64,000 nt of DNA. It comes from Glaciimonas soli (lineage in GTDB: Bacteria; Pseudomonadota; Gammaproteobacteria; Burkholderiales; Burkholderiaceae_D). Positions 43,066 to 51,158 of the stretch are shown piece by piece. A program made the translations under genes and the position numbers. The notes under the pieces were generated by a model that saw only the letters and a program-made list of their open reading frames with translations, ran no database searches and had not been told where the DNA came from. Where the stretch lies: positions 620,001 to 684,000 of the forward strand of contig NZ_WINI01000001.1 in the NCBI RefSeq assembly GCF_009497155.1, given 5' to 3'. Positions within the stretch are counted from its first letter, which is position 1, and every line of letters begins with the position of its first letter.

Positions 43066-45213
43066 ATGAACAACACCAACCCCGTGCGCTTCACACCGCA
43101 TGGCTTGATTCCCACAGAAGAACAACTCGCCATTCAATTATCTCAACGCAAGGTGACGTTGATTGAGGCAAATGCTGGTGCGGCTAAAACGACCACTTTA
43201 GCGCTCAGAATCGGTGAGGCGATTGCGCGTGGCCTGCCGCCTGAAAAGATTCTGGCTCTCACGTTTACGCCGGAAGCGAAAGATGTCATGAAAACGCGGT
43301 TGCTGGACCTGGGCATCCCACAAGCAACAATCGCGCTGCTGCGCGTGCACACGTTTGAAGAATTTGCGGAAACAGTACTGCGCAACCTGGAAGAGGATAT
43401 TCCCCCGCACATTTCGGAGAAAGATCAAAAGCTGGTTGTCCTAGAAGCGATTCGCCGCGTCAGTCAACATTACCTGGGGCAAGTCGACTTTTTAGATATC
43501 CGCACCCATAACATCGCTATTAGCCAATTCATTGCATGTCAGTTGCAACTGAAAGCGACGTTGTCGCTAGAAATTGATGTTCAGGATATGGGCTTAGAGG
43601 AAATAGCCCGGCAACTCGATGTGCCATTGACTGATTACTTAACAACTCTGGAATATGAAAATATTCGCTTGGGAAATAGCGACGAAATTTTGTTTAGAGG
43701 CGCGTTTGATGCAACGTACGATCTTGCACGCAATTTGGTGCTCAACCCTGAAACTCAAAATGCCCTGCCGCATTTTGGCCTAGTCGTTTGTGATGAATTG
43801 CACGATTTGAATGAAGCATCGTTTCAAATTTTAGTCGCCCTGCTCGGCATGGATAAACTCTATTTCGTCGGTGCCGGCGATAAGGATCAGGTCATCTATT
43901 CAAAGCTTGGTGCAGATGCCATGTTTTTGCGCCACCGCTTCAATGACCTTTTTCCCGGCACCGTGCGTTTACCACTCACCATGACATATCGTCATGGCCC
44001 ACATTTGGCCTATGCCACAGGCGAGTTTAAAAATAAAAAAGTAGATTCCAATCTGCCGTTGCATACAGAAATCAAACAACTTCATTACGGCGCCAACGAT
44101 AGTGCAGAAAATGACAGCAGCTGTGCTGATCGCGTTGTGGATGCCATTAACAAATGGAAATCTGAGAAATATCCATTAGACACTTGTGCGATTTTGCTAC
44201 GCGATCGACATCAGGCTATCGCCATCGAAAACGCATTAGTACATGCAAAGATAGGTTATCGAACGCTTAGCATGCAGAGCTATCTTCAGTGCGACGAAAT
44301 TCTTTTCTTGCGCGGCATGATCGCCATCGCGCTAGACAATCTATCCACCGTAAAATCAATGGCGGTGCGCAAAGAAATCATCGACTCACTGATACTTTTT
44401 GGCGAGCTTGAATACGTCCCCGCGGAAATGGGCTACGACATACGTGATGTATCAGAGGTACCTAGCCTGTTGCGCGGTTTCTTCAGCGGCAGATTTGAAC
44501 GAGACGCAACCGGAAAAAAGGCAGCGATAGTTGATGCAGTCAACTACATGAAAGAACTCCCGCCAGTAACATCTGCCGCGATTGCCCTTGCCGAGGTGTG
44601 TAATCGCATGGATTTAAAAGCAGTCGCCAAGCGTATCTACATTAACCCTTACGATGCCGCCATCGTTTCAAAATCCATTGATGGTTTCATCGAAGCGGCG
44701 CAACAATCGAAAAAAAGTTTGCGGGAATTTTCCGAATGGATCACGCTCGTGGATAGTTTTTTCACATCAAGAAAAAGCAAAGATTTGGTCGTACTTGACT
44801 GCGTAACCAATGCCAAGGGCAAGGAATTCAATCACGTTATTTTGCCATTCCTGGAAAACGGTGAGTTTCCCAATTTGATGAAAGACCATAAGGAAGAAGA
44901 AAATCTGTTCTATGTTGGCATCACACGAGCACAACTACGTCTGACGTTGATTTCACCCAGCGATGGCAACAACCGCAGCGCATTCATTCAACGCATGGCA
45001 TTGCCGTCTTCTAAAACACAGGCCGATGCAGCGGTCGAACAAAATCAGTCGCGCGCCATCGTGCAACCAACGCGTATTGATCTGGCGGTTGCCTATGCGG
45101 ATAGAGATATCGTTAAAGCATTAGGCGCACAATGGGATGTGGCGCGCAAAGTCTGGTGGGTGAAGCCCGGATTGGATATTGCGCCATTTAAACAATGGCT
45201 TCCTAAGAAGTAA
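43066..45213 (+). CDS. UvrD/Rep-like superfamily 1 helicase with C-terminal DUF5710 domain
   Basis: 715 residues from the ATG at 43066; an upstream ATG at 43006 begins in repeat DNA and is unlikely. The helicase motifs are in order: Q-type GLIPTEEQ, a degenerate Walker A NAGAAKTTTL (K41), ILALTFTPEA (Ia), CDELHD (II), GAGDKDQVIYS (III), TMTYRHGP (IV), NAKGKEFNHVILP (V) and FYVGITRAQLRL (VI). The last 50 residues, AVAYADRDIVKALGAQWD then WWVKPG, match the DUF5710 pattern found in nucleic-acid-processing proteins. A repair or mobile-element defence role is possible. It is a lone gene between yicC and an OmpA-family gene. Confidence 0.85.
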   Translation: MNNTNPVRFTPHGLIPTEEQLAIQLSQRKVTLIEANAGAAKTTTLALRIGEAIARGLPPEKILALTFTPEAKDVMKTRLLDLGIPQATIALLRVHTFEEFAETVLRNLEEDIPPHISEKDQKLVVLEAIRRVSQHYLGQVDFLDIRTHNIAISQFIACQLQLKATLSLEIDVQDMGLEEIARQLDVPLTDYLTTLEYENIRLGNSDEILFRGAFDATYDLARNLVLNPETQNALPHFGLVVCDELHDLNEASFQILVALLGMDKLYFVGAGDKDQVIYSKLGADAMFLRHRFNDLFPGTVRLPLTMTYRHGPHLAYATGEFKNKKVDSNLPLHTEIKQLHYGANDSAENDSSCADRVVDAINKWKSEKYPLDTCAILLRDRHQAIAIENALVHAKIGYRTLSMQSYLQCDEILFLRGMIAIALDNLSTVKSMAVRKEIIDSLILFGELEYVPAEMGYDIRDVSEVPSLLRGFFSGRFERDATGKKAAIVDAVNYMKELPPVTSAAIALAEVCNRMDLKAVAKRIYINPYDAAIVSKSIDGFIEAAQQSKKSLREFSEWITLVDSFFTSRKSKDLVVLDCVTNAKGKEFNHVILPFLENGEFPNLMKDHKEEENLFYVGITRAQLRLTLISPSDGNNRSAFIQRMALPSSKTQADAAVEQNQSRAIVQPTRIDLAVAYADRDIVKALGAQWDVARKVWWVKPGLDIAPFKQWLPKK

Positions 45214-45265
45214 TCCGCAACCATCAAGACTTATAGTTTATTTCACATCAATCTATAAAAACAAA

Positions 45266-45290
45266 ATGCCCGACAAACTACATCGGGCAT
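45266..45290 (-). terminator. Rho-independent terminator of OmpA-family gene
   Basis: A perfect 8-bp stem, ATGCCCGA and TCGGGCAT, with a 9-nt loop. On the minus strand it is followed by TTTGTTTTTATAG, about 28 nt after the stop codon. Confidence 0.82.
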
Positions 45291-45317
45291 CGTTACTTTG
45301 TAAAATTGCGCAGCTGC

Positions 45318-46355
45318 TTAATTCACCTGTCTTTCAATCGTAATATCTTCCAATTCAACTCGGCGGTTTGGCTCCAGACACTTAATGAGTTCTGCTTTAT
45401 TTTTCTGATTACACTGAACTACTGGATTGCTTTTTCCTTTGCCAATCGCGGTCAAACGAGATGCATCAACACCGTGACTAACCAGATAAGCTTTCACAGT
45501 CTCTGCACGGCGCTGTGACAATCTTAGATTATATTGATCAGAGCCAAGACGATCAGTGTAGCCAGTAATACTGACATTGCCGATTTGATTATTCGATGCC
45601 ATCACACTGGCAAATTTATCCAGTTCCGGTTGTGGCAAGCGTAACTTGTCACTATCAAAAGCGAACAAACTAGTCGACGACAACGTGATTTTTTCGAAGC
45701 GCGGCGCCGGAGGCGGTGGTGGTGCCATCGGGGCCATTACTGGCGCCGCTGCTACGACAGGCGCAGCGGCAGGCATTCTGCCAAAGGTGTACATCAAGCC
45801 TATGCCCAACTTCAGTGTGTTAGCTCCACCGCTGTCACGCGTGTTGAAATTGTTATTGCTGCTTAAAAATGCATGTGCAGCGTGGATGTTTGCATCCACG
45901 GCCCATTGGTCACTGAATGCATAACGCAAGCCAAGACCAGCGTTCAAGTACGGCGAAGTTTTGGATGCTTCGTAACTATAATAATTGCTTTTATCATATT
46001 CAGCCCCACCACCAACTAGTAAATAGGGTTGCCAGGCGCTACGCGAAAACAGGTACAAGGCATCGACGCCCAAGGTATTTTGTTTATAGGTGCCGCCGTC
46101 TTTGCTGTAGCGCGAGTAAGTGGTGCCAAGTTGCACATCCCAGTCTGGGGATAATGCTCGGCCAACGCTCAAACCAACACCTGGAGCATTCTTATCTTGG
46201 CCATTCAGGAAACCGGTATAGGCATCAAGCAATGTTGCTTGCCCCTCTACATACCAGGATGGGTTGTACGTCATGGTGGAGCTTTGTGCTGAAGCGTTCA
46301 AGGCCAAAGTACAGAACAAGGCCAATAGAGCAAGATTCAATTTATTTATCTTCAT
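45318..46355 (-). CDS. OmpA-family outer-membrane protein
   Basis: About 345 residues from the ATG at 46355, chosen because AAGGA lies about 9 nt upstream and the signal peptide then starts MKINKLNLALLALFC and ends at ASA-QS. An 8-stranded OmpA-like barrel follows (about 25-190; WAVDANIHAAHAF), then an Ala/Pro hinge (VVAAAPVMAPMAPPPPPAP) and a C-terminal peptidoglycan-binding domain (about 225-340) with SITGYTDRLGS, NLRLSQRRAETVKAYL and EPNRRVEL. A Cys pair (VVQCNQ, IKCLEP) may form a disulfide as in OmpA. It anchors the outer membrane to the cell wall. Confidence 0.92.
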   Translation of the reverse strand: MKINKLNLALLALFCTLALNASAQSSTMTYNPSWYVEGQATLLDAYTGFLNGQDKNAPGVGLSVGRALSPDWDVQLGTTYSRYSKDGGTYKQNTLGVDALYLFSRSAWQPYLLVGGGAEYDKSNYYSYEASKTSPYLNAGLGLRYAFSDQWAVDANIHAAHAFLSSNNNFNTRDSGGANTLKLGIGLMYTFGRMPAAAPVVAAAPVMAPMAPPPPPAPRFEKITLSSTSLFAFDSDKLRLPQPELDKFASVMASNNQIGNVSITGYTDRLGSDQYNLRLSQRRAETVKAYLVSHGVDASRLTAIGKGKSNPVVQCNQKNKAELIKCLEPNRRVELEDITIERQVN

Positions 46356-46567
46356 TATGATCATTCCTTGAGTAACGTTTAAAAACAAGGTATCCACACA
46401 AATAAAGCATTATTGAGACCTTGCCATAGTTTCCCAAAATCAATCAAAAATCAAGCATACTATTTCCGACTGCTACATAAAACAGACAGTTAGTCGCCAA
46501 AAGCCATGCATTTGAACGATTTTTAATGTTTTTATGTGTTTTTGCTAATGAGGTGATGCATCCCGCA

Positions 46568-47152
46568 TCACAACTTGCTGAATTGGATTTGCCCACGACT
46601 GAGATCCGCCAGCATTTGTTGTAAAGCTGGCAGTACGTCATCGGGCACAGCCAAGATCATTTGCGCGCCGTGCGCATCAAAGGTTTCAGACTCAATTAGC
46701 GCGTTCAATTCCATCACGCGCGCTTTGAGCACTGGTAATAACGCAAAGCTGCAATGAAAAGTGACGCGTTGCCGTTGGATGATTTCGCAGCGCTCAGCCA
46801 ACTGCAAACACTTGGCAGCACTGCCACCATATGCACGCGCCAACCCACCTGTGCCTAGTTGTATGCCGCCATACCAGCGAGTAACGACGATGACGCACTG
46901 ATCCCAGTCTTGCGTTTCTATGGCGGCCAAAATCGGCCGCCCTGCCGTGCCACTGGGTTCGCCCGCATCGCTGAAGCGATATTGTTGACCGCATTTCCAT
47001 GCCCAGCAATTATGCGAAGCAGTAAGGTCACTGTACTGCGAGATAAAGGCTTGCGCCTCCTCCGCACTGCTAATTGGCGCAGCTTGGGCCAGGAAGCGAC
47101 TTTTACGAATTTCTTCGCGATATTGGCAAAGAGTGAGAAGAGTTGCTGACAA
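46568..47152 (-). CDS. yigZ: YigZ/IMPACT-family protein
   Basis: 194 residues with the UPF0029 (IMPACT) N-terminal domain: KSRFLAQAAPISSAEEAQAFI, ASHNCWAWKCG, SDAGEPSGTAGRPIL and VTRWYGGIQLGTGGLARAYG. A shorter C-terminal ferredoxin-like domain follows (about 130-194). In bacteria the function is not settled. The eukaryotic relative regulates translation through Gcn2. It starts 3 bp after the LprI-like gene. Confidence 0.93.
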   Translation of the reverse strand: MSATLLTLCQYREEIRKSRFLAQAAPISSAEEAQAFISQYSDLTASHNCWAWKCGQQYRFSDAGEPSGTAGRPILAAIETQDWDQCVIVVTRWYGGIQLGTGGLARAYGGSAAKCLQLAERCEIIQRQRVTFHCSFALLPVLKARVMELNALIESETFDAHGAQMILAVPDDVLPALQQMLADLSRGQIQFSKL

Positions 47153-47155
47153 AAA

Positions 47156-47647
47156 TTATAATCCGCCCGGAATAAATTCTTGTAAATCCTTAGTGCGTTC
47201 TTCAGTATGGCTCACCATACAATTTAGATAGGCAATGGAGCGTATCGAGCCGCCAGCGTTGTACGTTTCCAGTGCCCTGCAATCATTTTCACGGAAAGTC
47301 AGCCACGCTCTTTGTGCCGTCACCAGCTGTTTTTTGACGAGTGAATATTTAAGATCAGCCTCATCAGGGAGTGACAATTTTTTCAACAGCACTTGATACG
47401 CCAGATTCAATTCTTTTTCGGCCTGCGCAAACTGTGTCTTCGAACATTGTTCCATTTCGCCAGTGTTACGTTGCGTGACGCAGGGATCTTCCAATTGCGC
47501 CTGCACTTGCTCGCGCGACGGCAATGCTAGCTGCTGATCGTCTTGCATAGCTGGCTTGGGTTGAGTCTCTGACGAGGCATCTGCGAAAGCAAAGATCGGG
47601 CAGAACAAACATACAGCGAGCATAACTTTACACATAGGATTACGCAT
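47156..47647 (-). CDS. LprI/DUF1311-family secreted protein
   Basis: 163 residues. A signal peptide (CKVMLAVCLFCPIFAFADA) is followed by a linker and the DUF1311 module with paired cysteines: CVTQRNTGEMEQCSKTQF, then LNLAYQVLLKKL, WLTFRENDCRA and SIAYLNCM. This cysteine pattern is that of the lysozyme-inhibitor LprI group. A periplasmic or surface role, perhaps against lysozyme, is inferred. The start may be at 47635 (MCKVML). It ends 3 bp before the yigZ start. Confidence 0.85.
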   Translation of the reverse strand: MRNPMCKVMLAVCLFCPIFAFADASSETQPKPAMQDDQQLALPSREQVQAQLEDPCVTQRNTGEMEQCSKTQFAQAEKELNLAYQVLLKKLSLPDEADLKYSLVKKQLVTAQRAWLTFRENDCRALETYNAGGSIRSIAYLNCMVSHTEERTKDLQEFIPGGL

Positions 47648-47682
47648 AAATTTCCCTTCTAATTTCAGCCATTTTACTTAGC

Positions 47683-47712
47683 AAAAGAGGTCGACTTGCG
47701 CCAACCTCTTTT
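47683..47712. terminator. Terminator downstream of hom
   Basis: The stem AAAAGAGGT/ACCTCTTTT (9 bp, 12-nt loop) lies between hom and the LprI-like gene. On the plus strand it ends in six T residues; on the minus strand, the direction of hom, in CTTTTGC. It probably separates hom from the following genes. Confidence 0.7.
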
Positions 47713-47751
47713 TTCAATCAAAGCACGTCGAAAGAACTGGTTTAACGTTCG

Positions 47752-49062
47752 TTAGTTCAGCTCTTCTAAACGAATTTTAGTAACCTTACCTACTACTGTC
47801 GCTAAATTTTCAATTTTAGCGATGGCAGTTTCGACGTTCTTTTCTTGCGTTTTATGCGTCAGCATAATGATATCGGTCTGAGTTTCGCCGTCTGCCGGCT
47901 CTTTTTGCAGCATAGCGTCAATAGATATCGATGAATCGGCCAAGATACGCGTGACATCCGCCAGCACACCAGCCTGGTCAGTGACATGCATACGTAAATA
48001 ATAGCTGGTGGTGATCTCAGCCATCGGTAAAATTTTGGTGTCGGCCATGGCATCTGGTTGGAATGCCAAATGCGGTACGCGATGTTCTGGATCAGCAGTT
48101 GCCAAGCGTGTGATATCGACCAAATCAGCGATCACTGCCGAGGCGGTTGGCTCTGCGCCTGCACCTTTGCCGTAATACAGCGTCTCACCCACCGCGTCAC
48201 CGCGCACCAGTACGGCGTTCATTGCACCTTCTACATTGGCAATCAAACGGCTAGCTGGAATCAACGTTGGATGCACACGCAATTCAATCCCGGCATCAGT
48301 GCGCTTGGTAATACCGAGCAGCTTGATACGATAGCCGAGTTGCTCGGCGTAGCGAATATCGGTTGCCTGCAATTTAGTAATACCTTCCACATGCGCTTTG
48401 TCGAACTGCACCGGAATACCGAATGCAATAGAAGCCATGATCGTCAATTTATGTGCGGCGTCGACACCTTCAATATCGAAAGTCGGATCAGCTTCGGCAT
48501 AGCCCAAACGCTGTGCTTCTTTCAGCACAATGTCAAAGTCCAAACCCTTGTCACGCATTTCGGACAAGATGAAATTGGTGGTGCCATTAATGATGCCGGC
48601 AATCCATTCGATGCTATTTGCGGTCAAGCCTTCGCGCAGCGCTTTGATGATGGGAATGCCACCAGCGACCGCAGCCTCAAAAGCGACCATCACGTTTTTT
48701 TCTTGTGCCGCTTTAAAAATTTCATTGCCGTGGGTAGCGATCAGCGCTTTGTTCGCAGTGACTACGTGCTTGCCATTGGCAATTGCCTTCAAAACTAAAT
48801 CCTTGGCGATACCATATCCACCTATCAATTCGATGACGATGTCGATGTCTGGATTATTGACGACGAGGTTGGCATCACTGACCACTTCTACTTCATTGTT
48901 GGTCAATTCTTTGGCGCGCTCGGTGTTGAGATCAGCCACCATCGTAATTTCAATGCCACGGCCAGCGCGCGCAGCAATTTCTTGCTGGTTACGCTTTAAT
49001 ACGTTAAACGTGCCGGAACCGACAGTGCCTATGCCAAGCAAACCTACTTTGATGGATTTCAT
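47752..49062 (-). CDS. hom: Homoserine dehydrogenase
   Basis: 436 residues: an NAD(P)-binding domain with GLLGIGTVGSGTF (8-20), a catalytic domain with GGIPIIKALREGLTAN and GIINGTTNFILSEM, lysine- and acid-containing EADPTFDIEGVDAAHK, and a C-terminal ACT domain (about 350-430; RMHVTDQAGVLADV) for feedback by threonine. It reduces aspartate semialdehyde to homoserine. It lies 81 bp after the aminotransferase gene. thrC, often next in Burkholderiales, is not adjacent. Confidence 0.97.
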   Translation of the reverse strand: MKSIKVGLLGIGTVGSGTFNVLKRNQQEIAARAGRGIEITMVADLNTERAKELTNNEVEVVSDANLVVNNPDIDIVIELIGGYGIAKDLVLKAIANGKHVVTANKALIATHGNEIFKAAQEKNVMVAFEAAVAGGIPIIKALREGLTANSIEWIAGIINGTTNFILSEMRDKGLDFDIVLKEAQRLGYAEADPTFDIEGVDAAHKLTIMASIAFGIPVQFDKAHVEGITKLQATDIRYAEQLGYRIKLLGITKRTDAGIELRVHPTLIPASRLIANVEGAMNAVLVRGDAVGETLYYGKGAGAEPTASAVIADLVDITRLATADPEHRVPHLAFQPDAMADTKILPMAEITTSYYLRMHVTDQAGVLADVTRILADSSISIDAMLQKEPADGETQTDIIMLTHKTQEKNVETAIAKIENLATVVGKVTKIRLEELN

Positions 49063-49143
49063 GATCTTTACTATCCGTAAATGAATAACAACTAAAGTTA
49101 ACGCCCTTCACCGGCAAGCAGGAGAGGCAACATGCTATATGAA

Positions 49144-50373
49144 CTAAATCTTACCGTGCCGCTTGCGATAACCTTCCAGGAAGTGCGCAATGCGACCGAC
49201 TGCTACCGTCAAGTCTTCAGGATTAGGCAAAAACACTAAACGGAAGTGATCCGGGGTCGGGCAGTTAAATCCTGTACCTTGTACGATTAACACTTTCTCT
49301 TCCGACAGCAATTGATAAGCAAAATCCTGATCGTCTGCGATCGGATACATCTGTGGATCCAGACGCGGGAACATATAAAGCGCAGCCTTAGGTTTGACGC
49401 AAGTCACGCCAGGAATATCGGTCAACAATTTATGTGCAATATCGCGTTGTCGGGTTAAACGGCCGCCAGGCGCAACCAGATCATTAATACTTTGATAGCC
49501 GCCCAACGCAGTTTGAATCGCAAACTGACCTGGCGCATTGGCACACAGGCGCATAGAGGCCAATATATTCAAACCTTCAATATAGCCTTTAGCATGTTTC
49601 TTCTCGCCCGACACCACCATCCAGCCAGCACGATAACCGCAAGAACGGTAGTTTTTCGACAAGCCATTGAAGGTAACAAACAATACATCATCCGCCAGAG
49701 AGGCAATTGAGGTATGCGTTTGGCCGTCGTATAGGACTTTGTCGTAAATTTCATCGGCAAAAACAATCAATTGATGCTCGCGCGCCAAATCAACAATTTG
49801 CTGCAACAACGCATCCGGATATAAAGCGCCGGTAGGATTGTTCGGATTAATGACAACTATTGCACGTGTGTTGGCGTTGATCTTGCTTTTGATATCTTCG
49901 ATATCTGGGAACCAATCGTTCTGCTCGTCACAGATGTAATGACGCGGTGTGCCGCCGGAAAGGCTGACCGCCGCTGTCCACAACGGATAATCCGGCCACG
50001 GCACCAATACTTCATCGCCGGTATTGAGCAAGGCATTCATGCTCATTACGATCAGTTCCGACGCGCCATTACCGAGGTAGATATCCTCAATCTTGACGCC
50101 TTTGATGTTCTTTTGCTGGGTGTAATGCATCACCGATTTACGTGGCGCAAACATGCCTTTGGAGTCGGTATAGCCAGAAGCGTTGCCCATGTTACGGATC
50201 ATATCCTGCACGATTTCATCCGGCGGCTCGAAACCGAACACAGCCAGATTGCCAATGTTCAGCTTGATGATCTTATGACCCTCTTCTTCCATCTGGCGCG
50301 CTTTTTCAAGCACAGGGCCACGGATGTCATAACATACGTCATCTAGTTTTTTCGATTTCTGAATCGGGCGCAC
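49144..50373 (-). CDS. alaA: PLP-dependent alanine/aspartate-type aminotransferase (AlaA-like)
   Basis: 409 residues of class I aminotransferase fold. PLP contacts are NGASELI (about 102-108), NPNNPTGALYP (about 176-186) and FADEIYDKVLY. The Schiff-base lysine is in FNGLSKNYRSCGYRAGWM. The N-terminus (KLDDVCYDIRGPVLEKA) and overall pattern match E. coli AlaA, which makes alanine from pyruvate and glutamate. In Burkholderiales this gene commonly precedes hom. The exact substrate is inferred. Confidence 0.9.
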   Translation of the reverse strand: MRPIQKSKKLDDVCYDIRGPVLEKARQMEEEGHKIIKLNIGNLAVFGFEPPDEIVQDMIRNMGNASGYTDSKGMFAPRKSVMHYTQQKNIKGVKIEDIYLGNGASELIVMSMNALLNTGDEVLVPWPDYPLWTAAVSLSGGTPRHYICDEQNDWFPDIEDIKSKINANTRAIVVINPNNPTGALYPDALLQQIVDLAREHQLIVFADEIYDKVLYDGQTHTSIASLADDVLFVTFNGLSKNYRSCGYRAGWMVVSGEKKHAKGYIEGLNILASMRLCANAPGQFAIQTALGGYQSINDLVAPGGRLTRQRDIAHKLLTDIPGVTCVKPKAALYMFPRLDPQMYPIADDQDFAYQLLSEEKVLIVQGTGFNCPTPDHFRLVFLPNPEDLTVAVGRIAHFLEGYRKRHGKI

Positions 50374-50723
50374 AATGCAATCCTTAGCTGTTAGGGGCGT
50401 TTCTTAAATAATGGGCAGAACCAGTCATTCTGCCGAAAGCATAGAGCTTTATCAACCAAATTATCGACTAATTGTCGTGCAAGTTGCATGCAAGCGCGTC
50501 GTATGCCCAGTTTTGTATCTCTCAGGCAAAACGCTAATAAATTTCGTCTACACTTAATTTCTATTCAGATATTTATGTAAACACACTTCTGAGCATGCGG
50601 AAAACGCTACAATGCAGCACTTTATTTGTCATTTTACGGAAACTGCCGCGCTGATTGTTGTCATAAGCTATTGTTATTAACACATTCAATAAGCAGGCAT
50701 GCTCGCAATCAGATGAAGAACCT
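50374..50723. other. Intergenic region between alaA-like gene and arn cluster
   Basis: A 350-bp gap between divergent genes, A+T-rich toward the arn side. A TACAAT -10-like hexamer stands near 50608 without a convincing -35. I see no strong terminator, repeat or ORF. It should contain the promoters of both the aminotransferase-hom unit (minus) and the Mth938/arn unit (plus), with any PmrA/PhoP-type site unrecognised. Confidence 0.5.
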
Positions 50724-51158
50724 ATGAAACTTCACCACACCGCCACCCAACAATACCAAACTGTGACCGCCTATGACGATCATGGTGTGGAAATCAACGC
50801 ACAGCGCTTTACATTTAGTTTGCTGGTGCTGCCGGAAACCGCTCCCGTGGCGTGGCCTGTGCCTGGCTTTGAACGCTTGCATGCAGAACATTTCGCGCAC
50901 ATCGCCAGTACCAATCCCGACGTCGTGATATTGGGCACTGGATTAAAACAGCGCTTCGTCCACCCTAAGCTCACCACCGTGCTGACCGATCGCCGTATTG
51001 GGGTTGAATGCATGGACAATCAAGCTGCTTGTCGCACTTACAATATCTTGATGGCAGAAGGTCGCAAGGTTGCACTGGCACTCATTTTTAACACCGATGT
51101 TAACAGCGATGTTGACGCCTCAAACACACAATCAGAGGAAAACTCAAAAGATGCGTGA
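50724..51158 (+). CDS. Mth938-like domain protein (DUF498/AAMDC family)
   Basis: 144 residues. The core (about 8-125) has the family pattern PDVVILGTGLKQRFVHP, GVECMDNQAACRTYNILMAEGRKVALAL. The acidic Asn/Ser tail is not conserved. Members occur widely as small soluble proteins of unclear function; one group is linked to NADH:ubiquinone oxidoreductase assembly (NDUFAF3). It overlaps the arnT start by 8 bp, so it is probably translated together with the lipid A operon. Confidence 0.87.
   Translation: MKLHHTATQQYQTVTAYDDHGVEINAQRFTFSLLVLPETAPVAWPVPGFERLHAEHFAHIASTNPDVVILGTGLKQRFVHPKLTTVLTDRRIGVECMDNQAACRTYNILMAEGRKVALALIFNTDVNSDVDASNTQSEENSKDA

Noticed and set aside
47752-49062. Aspartokinase-homoserine dehydrogenase fusion
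   Set aside because: The protein begins directly with the NAD-binding domain and ends with an ACT domain; there is no aspartokinase domain.
48058-49084. Long plus-strand open frames (184-246 codons) opposite hom
   Set aside because: They are antisense to a full-length, well conserved homoserine dehydrogenase; composition and lack of family motifs mark them as shadow frames.
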